This document shows, in pieces, positions 1-9,704 of a DNA stretch of 64,000 bases. Within the stretch, counting starts at the first letter, position 1; every line of letters starts with the position of its first letter. The position numbers and the translations under genes were made by a program. Below the pieces are notes generated by a model. It was not told where the DNA came from and did no database searches. It saw only the letters and a list, made by a program, of their open reading frames with translations. This DNA is from JABDGM01 sp963738665 (lineage in GTDB: Bacteria; Planctomycetota; Planctomycetia; Pirellulales; Lacipirellulaceae). The stretch spans positions 186,001 to 250,000 of the forward strand of contig CAVTXL010000018.1 in assembly GCA_963738665.1 (NCBI GenBank). Direction: 5' to 3'.

Positions 1-557
1 TGGACGCGCTAGTGCCGCTCGCCAGCCTGCCGACGCAGTTGTCTGGCCGCAACCGGATGTGGCGGCGGATCATCATCGACGCCATTCGGAACAGCCCTGA
101 CTACAACGACGGCAACTACACCCAGCAGCCGTCGGGCCTGGCGACCGCCGCCGGCATGATGTCGTTCATGTCCGACAATTCGGTGCGGCGGCAGCGGTCA
201 GCGCCGACGCGGGCCACGGCCGATGGGATGTTCGACCGCGGCGTCCGCGGCTATCTAAACAACCGCAGCTACGACGCGAATGACGTGCTGTACGCGTTCG
301 CCGCGTCGGAAGACTATGACCCCGAGCCCGGGCTGCCGAAGATCAAGGCCCGGCTGGTGGCGATCAATTTTGCCGACGACTTGATCAATCCGCCGGAGTT
401 GGGCGTGCTGGAAGAGGCGATCAAGAAAGTGCCGAATGGCAAGGCGATCGTTTACCCACTCAGCGACGAAACGGTCGGCCACGGTACGCACACGAAGGCC
501 AGCGTGTGGAAAGTACACTTGGCCGAACTGATGAAAGCGGTGGAGCAGAAGCCCTAG
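1..557 (+). CDS. alpha/beta hydrolase, homoserine O-acetyltransferase (MetX)-like, C-terminal part
   Basis: The reading frame is open from the window edge (first full codon at base 3) to a TAG at 555-557, so only about the last 184 residues are present. The segment PLASLPTQLSGRNRMWRR, followed by a long helical lid and then INFADDLINPPELG and GHGTHT, matches the C-terminal half of the MetX-like acyltransferase/hydrolase branch of the alpha/beta fold. The Asp in the FADD segment and the His in GHGTHT would be the last two members of the catalytic triad; the nucleophile lies outside the window. The substrate cannot be told from this piece. It is on the opposite strand to the polysaccharide cluster and separated by over 500 bp, so it is probably functionally unrelated. 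Confidence 0.75.
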   Translation, partial: DALVPLASLPTQLSGRNRMWRRIIIDAIRNSPDYNDGNYTQQPSGLATAAGMMSFMSDNSVRRQRSAPTRATADGMFDRGVRGYLNNRSYDANDVLYAFAASEDYDPEPGLPKIKARLVAINFADDLINPPELGVLEEAIKKVPNGKAIVYPLSDETVGHGTHTKASVWKVHLAELMKAVEQKP

Positions 558-1083
558 CAGCGTGTTGACCAAGGGGACTGGCTCGTGGTCCGATGCGAAA
601 AAGGTTCGTGAAATCGCGTTGCCGCAAGCAGGCCCGTCCCCCCTTTTTCAACGGGCTGTGAGGCGGTGGCGAAATCGAAAAAGATGAAACAACTGGATGC
701 AAATAGCGCAGAGCGAATCGAGAAGTGCTGAAAGCGGTTTCAAAACTGGTCACGATACGGGGGACAATCGCAATCGGCTTCGCGGATTGATCAAACGAGC
801 CGGTCCCCCCCGGCTTCTGAAAATGCGTCGAATCAAATCGGGTTGCCGACGTGAACCTGCGAGTTCTGTCATCAGGGTCGACGCGGGAATGGTGCGAGTG
901 TGGACCGGCTGCGGTCACGACAGCTCTGTCTCTGTTGTCTTCGCGCCCTCCCGTTCTATTCTTGCGGCGAACCGTTCTATTATTAAGTCGACCCGCGCAA
1001 CGATTTCGGTTGTAGGACGGACAACTGTCCGTCATGGTTTGTCGACGGACTGAATTGTCCGTCCTACCGCATACTGGTTCCAC
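558..1083. other. intergenic region between MetX-like gene and the end of the polysaccharide cluster
   Basis: About 525 bp with no credible gene; the short frames here lack codon structure and family resemblance. The two flanking genes converge, so terminators are expected. The only structure I see is the palindromic repeat at 1012-1067. A short direct repeat (ccgttctatt) occurs at about 952 and 971. Confidence 0.6.
1012..1067. repeat. palindromic REP/MITE-like repeat
   Basis: The 13-base arm gtaggacggacaa (1012-1024) is repeated in perfect inverted orientation at 1055-1067. A nested perfect dyad, gacggaca/tgtccgtc, lies at 1016-1033, so the element can fold in two alternative ways. It sits in the convergent intergenic gap, where such elements commonly accumulate and may double as a bidirectional terminator. 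No T-run follows directly, so the terminator role is only inferred. Confidence 0.6.
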
Positions 1084-2520
1084 TTAGACCGGTTCGGCGG
1101 CCAACCGGTGGCGGCGGATGCGTTGCATCAGCCAGAAGCCGGCGAGCGCACCGGCGAAGCAGATCAGCACGTCGTCGAACGAGGCGAAGCGGCCCGGAAG
1201 CAGAATTTGGCCCAGCTCGACCGCCAGCGCCAGGCCGGCAATGAGGCCCAGAAGCACCAGATTCGCCGCCGTGCGGCTGGCCGGGCGGAGCGTCGAGGTG
1301 AACGCCGGAACCCAGGCGCCGAGCGGCCCGAAGAGGAGCAGTTTTTGCAGGAAACCGTTGAGTGCGGAGAAGTAATCGCCTGCCAGCGCACGGGCGAAGG
1401 GCACGCTGACGAAGTTGGATAGGCGGTCGCCAATTAGAGCGGTGTTCGAGGTAGTGAAGTTGTAGGGGGCCCATAGCACGCCGACTACCACGAACGAATA
1501 AACGGCGGCCGCAAACAGCAAACGGGCCGAGGCGGCGGCCGTCGGAGCCGCTTCCGTGGGCCGGCGGCTGTAGCGGCGAAATCCATAGACGCCAGACGCG
1601 ACGCCGAGCATGCCGGTGAGGACGTCCGACGCGTCGCAGTAGCGGCTCAGCACGAAGAGTTGACCGAGCTCGATGCCGACGACGATTGCACCGCCGACGA
1701 CCAGGCTCCTGGGCCAGGTGCGAATTTCGCCGTTGCGGCGTGTGGGGAACGTGGCGGAGAACACGCCGACGGGAATGTAAAGGAGAATGTCCGTAACCAC
1801 GTCGTAGAGGATTTGAGACGCGGGGCCGCGGTACGCCGAGAAAGGCACCAGCGCGATCTGGCCGCGGCGAAACTTGTTGTACAGTTCGTCCGGATGGAGC
1901 GTGAGATCGAGCGGCGCGAGCGAATACAGCACCAGACCGAGGATATAGGCCAATAGGCACAGATCGAGCCAACTGTCGGCGCGCTTGTCGGCCAGAAAAT
2001 CGGCCAGCGCTCGATTGAAGGCCCGGCCGCACAGCCACCACATAGCGAGGCCGGCGGCGGCGCCCAGAAACTGCGCGACGACGTCGGCCCGCGACGGCAC
2101 GCGCGGCGGAAACCAGCTTTGCGAGAACTCGATCGACGCGCTCACGAGCAGGCAGGCGGCCGCGACCAGCAGGGTACGGACCAAGCGAGTGGCCCATGTC
2201 GAATTGACAGGGAGAGCGGCGCCCAACAGACAGAATCCGGCCGGCGCCAACAACAGCACGTTTATGCCCCAATCGATCTTCGAGCCGCCGCGGATATCCA
2301 GCGGCGCGGCCATGAACCGCCGCCAGGCGTCGGCGACGCTCGTGCGGACCAGGTGGAGTGGAACGAGCGAGCCGTACCAGGTAAACACCAGCAAAGCCAG
2401 CCCCATGAACAGCCATACGGCGCGCAGGCGGCGCCGGGGAATTGCTTGCTCGGTCGGAGACAAGTTCGAATTCGGGTTCAAGGCGTGAGTGATCGCTTGG
2501 TTAACACGGGCCGACACCAA
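1084..2520 (-). CDS. integral membrane protein with three VanZ-like signatures
   Basis: A 478-residue polytopic membrane protein. The VanZ-family signature, an Ile/Glu-Phe/Leu-x-Gln segment followed about 15 residues later by Asp-Val and a Gly-rich helix, occurs three times: SIEFSQ..ADVV (residues about 129-148), GIELGQ..SDVL (283-301) and AVELGQ..DDVL (434-452). Known VanZ domains usually occur singly or in pairs, and their biochemical role is not established; they are frequent in cell-envelope and exopolysaccharide loci. The longest frame starts at TTG 2520 with an alternative GTG at 2517, and no ATG is nearby, so the start is uncertain. It lies 9 bp after the HAD gene and is the last gene of the minus-strand series. 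Confidence 0.75.
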   Translation of the reverse strand: MVSARVNQAITHALNPNSNLSPTEQAIPRRRLRAVWLFMGLALLVFTWYGSLVPLHLVRTSVADAWRRFMAAPLDIRGGSKIDWGINVLLLAPAGFCLLGAALPVNSTWATRLVRTLLVAAACLLVSASIEFSQSWFPPRVPSRADVVAQFLGAAAGLAMWWLCGRAFNRALADFLADKRADSWLDLCLLAYILGLVLYSLAPLDLTLHPDELYNKFRRGQIALVPFSAYRGPASQILYDVVTDILLYIPVGVFSATFPTRRNGEIRTWPRSLVVGGAIVVGIELGQLFVLSRYCDASDVLTGMLGVASGVYGFRRYSRRPTEAAPTAAASARLLFAAAVYSFVVVGVLWAPYNFTTSNTALIGDRLSNFVSVPFARALAGDYFSALNGFLQKLLLFGPLGAWVPAFTSTLRPASRTAANLVLLGLIAGLALAVELGQILLPGRFASFDDVLICFAGALAGFWLMQRIRRHRLAAEPV

Positions 2521-2529
2521 TCGCGAATC

Positions 2530-3168
2530 TCAGCGCCAGCGTGCCGAGACGTGCTGAAAGGCCATTCCGGCAAGACGGGCGGCGCCGCCGTCGGCGTCAT
2601 CGCGGTCGCCGATGACCAGGCAATGTTCCGGCTGCGTGCGCAGTTGCTCGGCTGCCAGCAGAAAGCCGGCCGGATTGGGTTTCAACTGCGCCGGGCCGCC
2701 GGGCTCGCCACAAGCAACGACGGCGTCGAACAACGATTCGACATTTAGCGACGCCAGTTTGCGGCGGGCCGGATAGTCGCTGACAAGGGCCGTGCGGCCT
2801 CCCTGGGTGCGAAACCGCGTGATTGCCGCCAGCAATTTTCGCCGGCGGAAGACGCGGAGCCATTTGCCGGGCCGCTCGATCATCCAGTCGTTGACGACCG
2901 CCATGACGGCCGATTCCGGCGCACTGAGTTGTTCGGCGGTGCGGCGAATCTGCAGCGCGAACGGGTCGCTGTTGCAGGCCGGTTCCAGCCGGCGCAGACG
3001 CTCTTGCTCGCGGCGAAACGTCCGCAGGGTACGAATGGCCGGCCGGCCCCACAGGCCCAACTCGAGCGCCATCATGGCCCGGACGAGCTTGTGGTGATAG
3101 AGCGTGCCGTCGAGATCGACGAGCCAGGCGGCGAATTGGAACGGTGGCTTGTTGACGGGCGGCCTCAT
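2530..3168 (-). CDS. HAD-superfamily hydrolase
   Basis: A 212-residue haloacid-dehalogenase family protein. Motif I is WLVDLDGTLYHH (nucleophile Asp18, acid Asp20), motif II is TALVSDYP, the motif III lysine is in LKPNPAGF, and motif IV is GDRDDADGG. The helical cap is inserted between motifs I and II. Such enzymes are phosphatases or phosphotransferases; the substrate is unknown. In this locus a polyprenyl-phosphate phosphoribosyltransferase-like UbiA protein is encoded upstream, so a sugar-phosphate or polyprenyl-phospho-sugar phosphatase is a reasonable but unproven guess. It reads without frameshift and is closely followed by the VanZ gene. Confidence 0.85.
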   Translation of the reverse strand: MRPPVNKPPFQFAAWLVDLDGTLYHHKLVRAMMALELGLWGRPAIRTLRTFRREQERLRRLEPACNSDPFALQIRRTAEQLSAPESAVMAVVNDWMIERPGKWLRVFRRRKLLAAITRFRTQGGRTALVSDYPARRKLASLNVESLFDAVVACGEPGGPAQLKPNPAGFLLAAEQLRTQPEHCLVIGDRDDADGGAARLAGMAFQHVSARWR

Positions 3169-3237
3169 TGGCGCGTCGAAATTTGCAGCGCGGCTGGAAC
3201 GTGCGACTTCAGGGTGTGGCCTGGGCCGGCGTGCCGA

Positions 3238-4307
3238 CTACGGAATGCCGCGAACGATCGGCGGGCCGGCCAGCCGCGTCAGCCACACGGGGAGCCGCTT
3301 CCAAACGGCAATACGGCGCTCGTTCTTGGGACTGTTCGGACGCATGTCCCCGATATCGCCGCGGCGAACGTAATACTGCCACACGGCTGGATGGGTGCCG
3401 CGCCCCACTGGGCCTTGAACCGGTGCGTGTTACTGCCTTCACTACTGCGGCCGAAATCGAACGTCTGCTGGCCATGCTCAATCGCGCGGGAGAGCAGTTG
3501 CCAGTAGAGGAGCATATTCGCATTCAAGTGTTTGAACTGCCGGAGCGAACTGGCGCTGGGCACTTCGCTGACGCCCGCGCCGTGGACGACAAGCGCCGCG
3601 GCGAGCACCCGGCCGCGGCCGCGGACGACGCAGAATTCGGCCGAATCCGCCAAATGAGTTACGATGCCCGCGAACAGGCGGCGGCTGAAGACTGGCGTGC
3701 CTAGGTTGCGCATGTTGCGGCTGAATACGTCGTAAAACTCGGCCAGAAGTTCCCACTGGCCCCACGAATAGGATAGCCCCTCTTTTTCTGCCTTGCGGAT
3801 TTGGTTGCGGACCTTCGGCCCGAGGCGGCTCCAGAGTTTGTCGGCCGCGGCGGGCAAATTCAGCCGCATGTGTACCTTTTCGGTCAGCTCGTGGTTGAAT
3901 GCCGGATGGACGAGACGCAGTTCGTTGCGCAGCTCGAGGTGTTTCACGTCGAGTTCGTCGGCCAGTTCGACGGCGCGGGCGATCAACTCACGGGCCACAT
4001 TTTGATGCGTGGCGAGTGGTCCGCCCACGTTCAAATACGGCAGCGCGACCAGAAACTTGCCGAACAATGCCGACTGCATGTGCGCGAGCGGCAACATGCC
4101 CAGCGTTTCGTCGCCAGCCCGGGCTTCTAGCAGGACCGGGCGATGGCCGAGTCCGTCACGAAGGATGGCCAGCCATTCGAGCCGCCGGCTCGGTGAGCCG
4201 CTGCCTAGCTGCTTGCAAAGACGCGACCAGCGCTTCACCAGGTCGCCCGCGGGCGCCTGCCAATGGGTTGTCACAGTCGTCGGCGGTGCGGACGTCGTGT
4301 GCATCAA
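3238..4307 (-). CDS. FemAB-like / GNAT-fold protein associated with PEP-CTERM systems (frameshifted)
   Basis: The protein has the tandem GNAT fold of FemAB-like proteins found in exosortase/PEP-CTERM loci: a central KVRNQIRKAEKEG segment and a late FDFGRSSEGSNTHRFKAQWG motif. The frame is intact to the GGG at 3393-3395. Adding one base there (GGG to GGGG) restores a typical C-terminus, with WQYYVRRGDIGDMRP and WLTRLAGPPIVRGIP, ending at TAG 3238-3240. Without it the tail is a nonsense run to 3279. FemAB proteins transfer amino acids from aminoacyl-tRNA, but the PEP-CTERM subgroup has no proven substrate. The start ATG at 4307 overlaps the stop of the upstream glycosyltransferase (ATGA), indicating translational coupling. 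Confidence 0.85.
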
Positions 4308-5507
4308 GGCCGGGCCCCGCGGTTGTGCTTGGCGATCAGCTCATCGTAAACGGCGGCGACCTTTTGCATGCGGGCGGCGAATGAGTAGCGATCGTCAACG
4401 GTTTGCCGGGCGGCAGCCGCGAGGCGGCGGCGAAGATCGACGTTGGCCAGGGCGCGCCCGATCACACTCGTCAGGGCCGCCAGGTCACCCATCGGAATCA
4501 ACAGACCAGATTCGCCGTCGGCGATGACGCGGGGAACGCCGGCAATCCGCGTGGCAACGACTGGCGTTTCCAGGGCCATCGCCTCCAGCAACACATTGGG
4601 CAGGCCTTCCCGGAGACTGCTGAGGACGAACAAATCGAGGGACTGGTAAAACGGACGCAAATCGTGTCGAAAGCCGACGAGGCGCACGCGATCGGCCAGA
4701 CCGAGTTGGCCGATGAGCTGCGTGAGCGAATCGCGCGGGGCCTTCGCCGGCGATGACCAGGCTTATGTCGAGACCGCTGCCGATGAGCTCTCGGACGGCC
4801 CGGATCAATAAATCGAAGCCTTTTTCGGGCGACAAGCGGCCGGCGGCGCCGACGAGCAGCCGCTCCGGCGGCACGTTCCAGGCCCGCTTCGCGGTCGGTA
4901 GGTCGAGGGTGCGCCGGTATTCGTGCGTGTCGATCGCGTTTTCAATCAGCACGGATTTGTCGACACGCACGCCGCGGCGGCGGCTTTCGGCCAGCAAGTC
5001 TTCTGAGACGCAGATGACCCGTTCGTAGCGGGGCAGGGACCAGTTGTCGACGCGGTAGTAAAGCTTCGTCTTAGCAGTGTATTCCACCCAGCCATGGCAC
5101 GTCGTTACGAGCCGCATCGGGTGCAGCCGGCGGAGCAACAGACCGAAAAGATTCGTCTTGTAGTCGTGCGCGTGCCAGATATCGACGTGCAGCCGCCGGC
5201 AGACGGTGAGCATTTGCTTTAGTGCGCGAAGGTCGAGTGCGCGGCGGTCGTCGATTTCCTCCAGCGGAGCTTGCCAGGCGGCGGCGCGGTCGCGGACCGC
5301 TTGAAAGCCGGCGTCGTTGGGCGGACGCAGAAAAGCACAGACTGAGCGATAGCCGAGCGCGGGCAGGAATCGCGGCGAATTGAGGATCGTCTTGTCGGGC
5401 CCGCCCCCCTGCCCCGTAATCACGCGCGTGTGAAGCACCAGCGGCAGGCGGGCCGCGCTGGGGTGTCGCGGGTGGGCCGACGGCGCGTTATGTTTCGTCG
5501 TTTGCAC
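4304..5507 (-). CDS. glycosyltransferase family 4 (frameshifted)
   Basis: A retaining GT-B glycosyltransferase. The N-terminal half contains the glycine-rich ITGQGGGPDKTIL loop and HAHDYKTN; the C-terminal half contains the nucleotide-sugar site SSLREGLPNVLLEAMA. The two halves lie in different frames joined at a G-run (GGGG, 4737-4740). Removing one base gives a continuous GEGPRDSLTQLIGQLG, as expected for the family. The most likely start is GTG at 5507, 8 bases after the TGA of the preceding gene; the longer frame to 5567 would overlap that gene's true end. The sugar donor and acceptor are unknown. It overlaps the FemAB gene by 4 bp. Confidence 0.85.
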
Positions 5508-5514
5508 GAACGTT

Positions 5515-6553
5515 TCAGCGGTCGACACGGCGGAAGGACCAAAACAGGCCGGCGGCGCGGCCGGCAAAATGAGTTGTCAGGACGGCGAACTGTTGGAGGC
5601 GCAGACTTGGGGCTCGAGAACCCGGCCTTGCGAAGTTGCAATGCGAATGCGGCTAGCGGGAAAATAGCGAGTGCAGCGATAAACGGCCAGCTCGCCGAAT
5701 TCACTATCGCGGCAGCGAAAAGACATACCAATGTCGCGACGAAGCCGAAGACGATTACGACTGGGACGAGCAGGCTCAACCAGTTTTTCCAATCAAACGG
5801 TCGCGACATGGCCAGGCGAAGATTCCCGTGCGAGCGCCACGCTTCGCGGCAGAACACTTCGCCAAGCGTGCGCGATTCTCCGCGATGATCGAACGTGGCA
5901 CGGCCGTCGACGATCTGACGACCTAACTTCGCGAGCTTATAGCCCAGGTCGCAGTCCTCGCAAGTAGTGAGCGATTCATCGAAGCCGCCGACGGCGTCGA
6001 AGGCGGCGCGGCGAACGAGCAAGTTGGCTGTGGGCAGCCAGCCGACGGCCATCGGAACCGAACCGCGGCCGCCGCCCGCGAGCTGGGCCGCGGCACGCTC
6101 GACCCACGTGCGGTCAGCGCCCAGCATTTCCATCACTGCGGCCGCGGCCACATTCCTCGGATCGTCGGCCAACTCGCCGCCGCAGACTGTCAGCCAATTC
6201 GGCGCCAGGCGGCAATCGGCGTCGACGAAGGCGAGCCACTCGCCGCCGGCGGCGCGGGCCCCGGCGTTTCGAGCATGGGACGGGCTTTTCGCTGGGACCT
6301 GCACGACGATTGCGCCCTGGTCGCGAGCAAGCTGGGCGGTGCGGTCGATCGAGCTGTTGTCGACGACAATGATTTCCATTCCCCGGACGCAAGTGGGAAT
6401 CTGCATGCGTCGGAGCGCTTCCAGAGTCTGAGCGATTTGTGTTTCTTCGTTCAGCGCCGGAATGATGAACGAGACAAGCGCGGCGTGCGGCGACGCCGCG
6501 GCCTGTGGCGGATGCGATCGTTCGGTCGATATTTGGCTGGCAGTCGTCATCAC
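5515..6553 (-). CDS. glycosyltransferase family 2, membrane-anchored (frameshifted near the end)
   Basis: An N-terminal GT-A domain with SFIIPALNEE, IIVVDNSSIDRT and the metal-binding DAD in FVDADCRLAP, followed by a catalytic EDCDLGYKL segment. Two transmembrane helices follow (from NWLSLLVPVVIVFGF). The G-run at 5609-5612 contains one base too many. Removing it gives LRLQQFAVLTTHFAGRAAGL and a stop TGA at 5515-5517, matching the usual end of this family, whereas the uncorrected frame runs on for about 40 arginine-rich residues. The start is ATG 6553 (or the adjacent ATG 6550), 15 bp after the upstream GT4 stop. It probably extends a lipid-linked glycan at the inner membrane. Confidence 0.83.
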
Positions 6554-6568
6554 TGCGCTTGCCGGCTG

Positions 6569-7752
6569 TCAATGCGCACGGCAGCAAAGCATCTCGCGAT
6601 AGAGGGCGGCGTATTGAACAAGCATAGCTTGTGCAGAAAACTCAGTGAGAGCGCGGCGGCGGGCGACGCCGGCAAATTGGCTGCGAAGCGCCGGGCGCAA
6701 CGCTAGGCGAAGTAGCGCATTGGCAAGGCCGGAGGCGTCCCCAGCCGGGGCCAGCAGGCCACTGTCTTCGTTTCGGATCAACTCGGGCAAGCCCCCCACA
6801 GCCGTGGCCACGACCGGCACACCGGCCGCCATCGCTTCGAGCACGGTCACTGGAATGCCTTCGCTGACGCTGGTCAGAAGGAATACGTCGCTTGCTGCGA
6901 GCAGCCGCGGCACGTCGTTGCGCATCCCAAGCACCGATACGCGATCCGTCAATGATTGTTCGCGGATGCAACGTTCAATGGCCCCGCGCTGCGGCCCGTC
7001 GCCGACGATGAGCAGGCGGATGTACGGAGCACTGACGGCTGTTTGCTTAATCGCGGTGAGCGCCGTGTGGTGATCCTTGATCGTGTCCAGACGGGCGACT
7101 TGCACGACCAGGCAATGCTCTTCGGCGACATTCAGCTCGGCGCAGAGTTGGCGCGCTCGGACGCCAAGAGTGATTTGGCTGGCGGCTCGACGCCATTGTA
7201 AATCACGTCGATGCGGTTCGCCGGCAGCCCCTCGTTCGCCACGAGCGCCTGCCGAACGGCTTCGCCGACGGCTACGAAGCGGTCGCTGGCCCGGGCGGCC
7301 AGACGGTGAAACAGCTTGCGTTTGCGGCTCGGCAGGTCGGGGAAAAACCGGCCGTGTTCGGTGAGCAGAACAGGCGGGCGGGGCCCAAAAGCCTGCGTGG
7401 CCAGCGCGTAGGCCAAGGGAGTGCACTGATGGGCGTGGATTAGCCGGATGTCCTGGTCGCGCAGCCGGCGCTGCAACTTGCGAGTGCATTTCCAATCGAA
7501 GCCGGGCCGGCGGCCAAGCCGCACGACCGGCACGCCCGCAGCGACGAGCGCTTCCCCCAGTTGGCCAACCTCGTCGAGGCAGGCCACCGCCATGGGGAAT
7601 TCGTCGCCCAGCCGGCGGACCAGGCGATCAACGATCACTTCGGCGCCGCCGATCGGCAGGCCGTGAACCAACTGGCAAATCCGCGGACCGTCGGTCGGTG
7701 CACCGCGCCGCGATGTCGGCCAGGCGAGCTCAAGATCGGCGGCTGTGCTCAT
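6569..7752 (-). CDS. glycosyltransferase family 4 (frameshifted)
   Basis: The N-terminal domain starts after a short leader at ICQLVHGLPIGGAEVIVDRL, the usual GT4 opening, and contains HAHQCTPLAYA and LLTEHGRFFPD. The C-terminal domain carries the donor site SVSEGIPVTVLEAMAAGVP and VGGLPELIRNEDSG. The two halves are in different frames; a one-base deletion near 7181-7187 separates YNGVEPP from SQITLGVRARQL. Correcting it gives a normal length of about 394 residues. ATG 7752 lies 35 bp after the stop of the upstream asparagine-synthase-like gene. The EGI..VLEAM motif suggests a retaining transferase, but specificity is not predictable. Confidence 0.85.
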
Positions 7753-7786
7753 CTAAGTTTGCTGGAGACGGGCTGGGACTTGTGAG

Positions 7787-9692
7787 CTAACCAGTTGCCG
7801 CCGCCTCGAATCGCCGATGGCCGGCGTTGTGGCCTCCGCCGTGCAGTTGCCGTTGGCCGACTTCAAAGATCATCATGGCCATGATCAGGTACGTGTGATT
7901 TCGTTTGTCGCCCAGATGCCTATCGACGACGCGGCGCACGGTATCGGGCACGAAGAAGCCGCGCTCCAGGCATTCGTCGCTTAGCAGGGTGCGGCGGACG
8001 ATCGGCGCGAGCTGCCGCCGCAGCCACAGGCCGAGCCGCTCGTACGGTTGATAACCGGGCACGCCGAGCTTGCCCAAGACGCGCATTTTAAACCCGGCGA
8101 CATTGCGGCGTAGCCGCCCGGCGCCCAGGACCGTACCTGTGTTTGTGTTTTCGACGCGACAAAATTCTGGTTGCCGGCGCCGCAGGATGAAGCTCTGCAA
8201 TTCGTCGTCCAGCCGCCACTCGATCGGTAGGGCCAACAGACGCTCGACGAGAACGCGATCGAGATAAGGCAAGCGGGTTTCCGCAATCGAGCGAAACTTG
8301 ATCATTGAGAGCATCGTTTCGCGGCGGACGCGCTGATCGAGGAACAGATGGGCGATGCGCTCGGCCGGACGCTCGATCTCCCGCGACTCGGCCAGCGCGG
8401 CTCGGAGCGAATCGCGAGCGAGGCTCTGGTTTTGCAGCTCACGCTGGGCAAAGAGCCGCTCGTCGATGCGCTCCTGCAAGTGGGCTTGCAGGTTCGTCCA
8501 CAGCCAGTCCTCCAGTTCCGTATCATTGCGCAGAGCAAGCGCTTCCGCGTTGAGCGAGTAATTGTACGCCTTCGTCAGGTGCAGTAATTCTCCGGCGTGG
8601 CCCCGCATCAGGATGCCAATGCCGAGCTGACGGTAGAGCGGCAGCGTCGGCATGACGATGCACTGCGACAGATATTGGCCGTCGGTGAGGCGGACCATGT
8701 CGTCGAGGTGTCTGGTGAAATCGGCGAGAAATGCCGCATCGAGCACGTGGTTGTGGTGTTCGCAGCCGACGATTCGGGCGAGCTGCGTGGCCGATTGATG
8801 GTCGCGGCTGCCGGCCATGCCCATGCACACGGTTTTGACGCGCCCGCCTGGCCGCTCCAAGACGCCGAGCATCGTGCGGGCGTCCAGTCCGCCGGAAAGA
8901 GAGATGCCGAGTGCGGCGCCGTGTGAAGCTCCGCACCTTTGGACCGAGCGGAACATGGCCTCGTCAATCGCTTCAAAGGCGGCACCTCGATCGGCCGGCA
9001 ACGAGGCAATGCGCTGTCGCACCGCACCAGTAGCGCTCGATCGTGAATCGGTTGCGGCGAGCGTCGAAGACCAACACCGCGGCCGCGGGGACCACTTTGA
9101 CGGCTGCCAGCGATGTGTTTTCCTGGAAATAGTGGCCGAACGTGAAGAACTGAGCGAAGCCGGTCCAATCCGGATCGCGCGACACCACTGGGTCGGCCAG
9201 CAGAGGGGCAATCCGAGAAGCGAATAAAAACCTCTGCCCGTCGTGCGCGTAATAAATCGGCCGCGTACCGAAGCGGTCGGTAATGAGCGTGAGCGTTTGA
9301 TTTTCTGGATCCACGATGGCTGCGGCGAAAGATCCGTCAAGGTCGGCGACGCCGCTGCCGGCGCCGCTCTGCGTTGCGCGAAGCAGCGCCGCCGCAAAGT
9401 GGTCATCATCGGCGCACGACGGCGAACCGCCGTCGGCGATAATCCGCCGAGGTACGTCGAATATTTCACCTTCCAGCACGGCCACGCGGGCGTCCCCGGC
9501 CAGTTTGGCGGGTTGCCCCTCGGTGGATAGAATCCCCAATGAGACGCTGGCCAGGCCGTACCGCCCGACCGGGTCGTGCGCGCGCCCGGCCGGCTTGGTG
9601 AGCGGCGACGTAAGCCGTTCCGTCATCGCCGCCAGCAGATGATGCGCGTCGTCGGTTGGTGCCAGATTGTGGAAGCCGCAAATTCCAGGCAT
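7787..9692 (-). CDS. asparagine synthase-like amidotransferase, atypical N-terminus (frameshifted)
   Basis: A two-domain class II glutamine-amidotransferase-like protein of about 634 residues once a frameshift near 9020-9032 is repaired. The N-terminal Ntn-like domain has TLITDRFGTRPIYYA. The C-terminal ATP pyrophosphatase-like domain has the PP-loop SLSGGLDARTMLG and MRGHAGELLH. Unlike classical AsnB, which begins Met-Cys so that Cys becomes the N-terminal nucleophile, this protein begins MPGICGFHN: the first cysteine is residue 5. A glutaminase reaction by the standard mechanism is therefore doubtful. The PP-loop has Ala-Arg where AsnB has Ser-Ser. Such paralogs are common in polysaccharide loci and may amidate sugar acids with ammonia or another nucleophile. 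ATG 9692 follows the GT39-like gene. Confidence 0.8.
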
Positions 9693-9704
9693 TGACGTTT
9701 CCTG

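Noticed and set aside
1064..2416. 450-residue minus-strand frame overlapping the VanZ gene
   Set aside because: Arg/Gly/Pro-rich alternative frame of the same DNA; the VanZ frame has hydrophobic helices and conserved motifs.
3279..3420. FemAB protein ending at 3279 as a genuine shortened C-terminus
   Set aside because: The alternative frame gives a family-typical C-terminus with a stop at 3238, and the switch lies in a homopolymer; an indel is more likely than a real truncation.
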